DNA from: Sphingomonadales bacterium UBA6157
GTDB lineage: Bacteria > Pseudomonadota > Alphaproteobacteria > Sphingomonadales > Sphingomonadaceae
Assembly: GCA_002423025.1 (NCBI GenBank)
Contig: DIUN01000034.1
Coordinates: forward strand, 1 to 40,730
DNA: 40,730 nt
Reading direction: 5' to 3'
Shown here: positions 38,938 through 40,730 of the stretch, piece after piece
Layout: each line of letters opens with the position of its first letter
Numbering within the stretch: position 1 is the first letter of the stretch
Program-made: the position numbers and the translations under genes
Notes under the pieces: generated by a model
What the model was told of the DNA's origin: nothing
The model's input: only the letters and a program-made list of their open reading frames with translations
Database searches by the model: none

Positions 38938-40299
38938 TCAGGCTGGCGCAACACTCCCGCCGGCCATCCACTCCGCCATGTCCGCCCGCGCCCGCGCCAC
39001 CAGCGCCGGCTTGCGCTCGCTCTTGGGCGGCGCCGGGCTGAGAGGTGGGAACAGCCCGAAATTGACGTTCATCGGCTGGAAGCTCTTGGCGTCCGCACCG
39101 CCGGTGATGTGGCTGAGCAGCGCCCCCAGCGCCGTGGTAGCCGGCGGCGGAACCGCCGTGCCGCCCTGCATCTCGGCGATGGCGAAGCGCGCCGCCACCA
39201 GCCCGATGGCGGCGGATTCGACATAGCCTTCGCAGCCGGTGATCTGCCCGGCGAAGCGAATCCGCGGGTCTGCCTTCAGCCGCAGCGTCTCGTCGAGCAG
39301 CACCGGGGACTTGATGAAGGTGTTGCGGTGCAGGCCACCCAGCCGGGCGAACTCGGCCTTTTCCAGCCCCGGGATCATGCGGAACACCCGCACCTGCTCG
39401 GCGTGCTTCATTTTCGTCTGGAAGCCCACCATGTTCCACAGCGTGCCCAGCGCATTGTCCTGCCGCAGTTGCACCACGGCCCAGGCGCGGCGCCCGGTGC
39501 GCGGGTTGGTCAGCCCCACCGGCTTCATCGGGCCGAAGCGCGGCGTGTTGCGCCCGCGCTCGGCCATCACCTCGATCGGCATGCAGCCATCGAAATAGGG
39601 GGTGTTCGCCTCCCAATCCTTGAAGCTGGCCTTTTCGGCGGCCAGCATCGCATCGATGAAGGCGTTATACTGCTCCTTGTCCATCGGGCAGTTGAGGTAA
39701 TCCTGGGTGTCGCCATTCTCGTTGGGCCGGTCCCAGCGGGATTGCGCCCAGGCGATGTCCATGTCGATCGAATCGCGGTGGATGACCGGTGCGATGGCAT
39801 CGAAGAAGGCCAGCTGGTCCTCCCCCGTCACGCCGCGAATGGCCTCGGCCAGCGGCGCGGCGGTGAGCGGCCCGGTGGCGATGATCACCTTGGACCAGTC
39901 CGCCGGCGGCAGGCCTTCCACCATTTCGCGGCGCAGCTCGATCAGCGGCTCGGCCAGAATCGCCTCGGTCACCCTGCCGGCGAACAGGTCCCGGTCCACC
40001 GCCAGCGCCGAGCCGGCGGGGACGCGCGCCGCATCCGCCGCCTGCATGATCAGCGAGCCCATCGCCCGCATCTCGGCATGGAGCAGCCCGACGGCGTTGT
40101 TGTTCGGGTCATCGGAGCGGAAGCTGTTCGAGCAGACCAGTTCGGCGAGTTGGTCGGTATGGTGCGCCTCGGTGGGGTGCAGCCCGCGCATTTCGTGCAG
40201 AATCACCGGAAAACCGGCGCGCGCACAGGCCCAGGCGGCCTCGGAGCCGGCCAATCCGCCGCCGATGATGTGGATGGGGGAGGGGGAAACCGTGTTCAT
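38938..40299 (-). CDS. trmFO: Methylenetetrahydrofolate-tRNA-(uracil-5-)-methyltransferase TrmFO
   Basis: TrmFO forms 5-methyluridine at position 54 of tRNA, using 5,10-methylenetetrahydrofolate and FAD/NADPH. The protein is 453 residues. The N-terminal FAD motif is IHIIGGGLAGSEAAWACARA. Family signatures LVCSNSFRSDD, TPYFDGCMPIEVMAERGRNT and QLRQDNALGTLWNMVGFQT (within 20 residues) are all present, and GQITGCEGYVESAAIGLVAA marks the C-terminal domain. The ATG at 40299 begins MNTVSPSP; an ATG two codons upstream (40305) is equally possible. It is divergent from nuoG. Confidence 0.95.
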   Translation of the reverse strand: MNTVSPSPIHIIGGGLAGSEAAWACARAGFPVILHEMRGLHPTEAHHTDQLAELVCSNSFRSDDPNNNAVGLLHAEMRAMGSLIMQAADAARVPAGSALAVDRDLFAGRVTEAILAEPLIELRREMVEGLPPADWSKVIIATGPLTAAPLAEAIRGVTGEDQLAFFDAIAPVIHRDSIDMDIAWAQSRWDRPNENGDTQDYLNCPMDKEQYNAFIDAMLAAEKASFKDWEANTPYFDGCMPIEVMAERGRNTPRFGPMKPVGLTNPRTGRRAWAVVQLRQDNALGTLWNMVGFQTKMKHAEQVRVFRMIPGLEKAEFARLGGLHRNTFIKSPVLLDETLRLKADPRIRFAGQITGCEGYVESAAIGLVAARFAIAEMQGGTAVPPPATTALGALLSHITGGADAKSFQPMNVNFGLFPPLSPAPPKSERKPALVARARADMAEWMAGGSVAPA

Positions 40300-40435
40300 G
40301 CGCATCGCTATGGGGCGAGGGCACAAATTTGTGAAGGCGCGAGGTGTCACGCTGCCTTCCCATGTTGCAATGCGGTCGTTATAGCCCCCTCCAACACCGG
40401 GTTTTAACCCCGCCCGGGCGTGTTTGGATTGGACA

Positions 40436-40730
40436 ATGCCGAAGCTTAGCGTTGACGGTATCGAGGTCGAAGTGCCGGCCGGCGCGACTGTGCTGCAGGC
40501 GTGCGAAGCTGCCGGCGCAGAGATCCCGCGCTTTTGCTACCATGAGCGGCTCAGCATCGCCGGCAATTGCCGGATGTGCCTTGTCGAGATGGAAAAGGCG
40601 CCCAAGCCGGTGGCCAGCTGCGCCATGCCGGCGGCCGATGGCCAGGTGGTGTTCACCAACTCGCCCAAGGTGAAGAAGGCCCGCGAAGGGGTGATGGAGT
40701 TTCTGCTCATCAACCACCCGCTCGATTGCC
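40436..40730 (+). CDS. nuoG: NADH-quinone oxidoreductase subunit G, N-terminal part (3' end outside window)
   Basis: These are the first 98 residues of NuoG, the peripheral-arm subunit of complex I that carries several iron-sulfur clusters. The N-terminal ferredoxin-like domain has the [2Fe-2S] cysteines C34, C45, C48 and C63 (in FCYHERL, NCRMCLVE and ASCAMP), followed by a segment leading to the His-containing cluster motif (MEFLLINHPLDC), where the window ends. The ATG at 40436 gives MPKLSVDGIEVEVPAGATVL, the normal family start. There is no nuoF directly upstream; trmFO stands there on the opposite strand. Confidence 0.93.
   Translation, partial: MPKLSVDGIEVEVPAGATVLQACEAAGAEIPRFCYHERLSIAGNCRMCLVEMEKAPKPVASCAMPAADGQVVFTNSPKVKKAREGVMEFLLINHPLDC

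Noticed and set aside
39109..40407. 432-codon plus-strand open frame opposite trmFO
   Set aside because: trmFO is strongly supported on the minus strand; this frame is rich in His/Arg/Gly and has no domain.

Overview
The window is about 40.7 kb of GC-rich chromosome from an alphaproteobacterium, most likely a member of Sphingomonadales. The evidence is CtrA and its inhibitor SciP encoded side by side, a crtY-crtI-crtB/crtZ carotenoid locus, two PEPxxWA-CTERM surface proteins, and several protein families typical of sphingomonads. The genus cannot be fixed from the sequence; the Sandarakinorhabdus/Polymorphobacter neighbourhood is a guess. No tRNA, CRISPR array, insertion sequence or rRNA was seen. 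The window opens inside recG and closes inside nuoG, and no gene-free stretch exceeds about 300 bases.

Layout. (1) 1-7.6 kb is mixed housekeeping: the recG 3' end, the RNase P RNA on the minus strand, a 2OG-Fe(II) oxygenase-family protein, an AT-rich PEP-CTERM gene, a translationally coupled minus-strand trio (TerB/DnaJ protein, EamA transporter, AmiD-like amidase), an M24 peptidase, then ctrA and sciP. (2) 7.8-8.9 kb is mnmA. (3) 9.0-23.3 kb is one long plus-strand flagellar operon: a sigma-54 regulator, fliEFGHIJKLMNOPQR, flhB and fliD, mostly overlapping by 4-8 bases. It is closed by a minus-strand FleQ-like sigma-54 regulator and a divergent MarR-type protein (24.4-25.4 kb). (4) 25.4-32.2 kb is pigment metabolism: an alpha/beta hydrolase and a cytochrome P450 (minus), divergent crtYIB (plus), and convergent crtZ (minus). 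(5) 32.3-40.7 kb is mixed: a small lipoprotein, uvrB, a cytochrome b561-like protein, a Myb/SANT-like mini-protein, a GreA-like factor, a VOC protein, a NDUFAF6-like protein, a second PEP-CTERM protein, an EF-hand protein, trmFO and the nuoG 5' end.

The most notable signal is the control region of the flagellar operon. Three copies of GTCA-N6-TGAC, the pattern known as the FleQ box in Pseudomonas, lie 21 and 24 bp apart just upstream of a perfect sigma-54 promoter (TGGCACG-N4-TTGCT). That promoter predicts a transcript starting at or one base before the start codon of the first regulator. The other end of the cluster encodes a receiver-less protein whose C-terminal recognition helix closely resembles that of FleQ. 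The promoter region of that gene carries CtrA-type sites. Together these suggest a gammaproteobacterial-style FleQ/sigma-54 flagellar cascade wired under the alphaproteobacterial CtrA/SciP cell-cycle circuit encoded 17 kb away. The switch protein FliM is short and lacks the usual CheY-binding peptide, FliO lacks a membrane segment, and fliL is preceded by a five-codon mini-ORF.

In the pigment region, the enzymes should convert GGPP to beta-carotene and zeaxanthin, although crtE is not in the window. A TGT-N12-ACA palindrome (PpsR/CrtJ pattern) lies between crtY and the divergent P450. Several proteins lack expected key residues: the M24 peptidase has Asp for a metal-binding Glu, the GreA-like factor has a damaged acidic tip, and the squalene-synthase-fold protein has no aspartate-rich motif. 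These may be specialised or non-catalytic family members.
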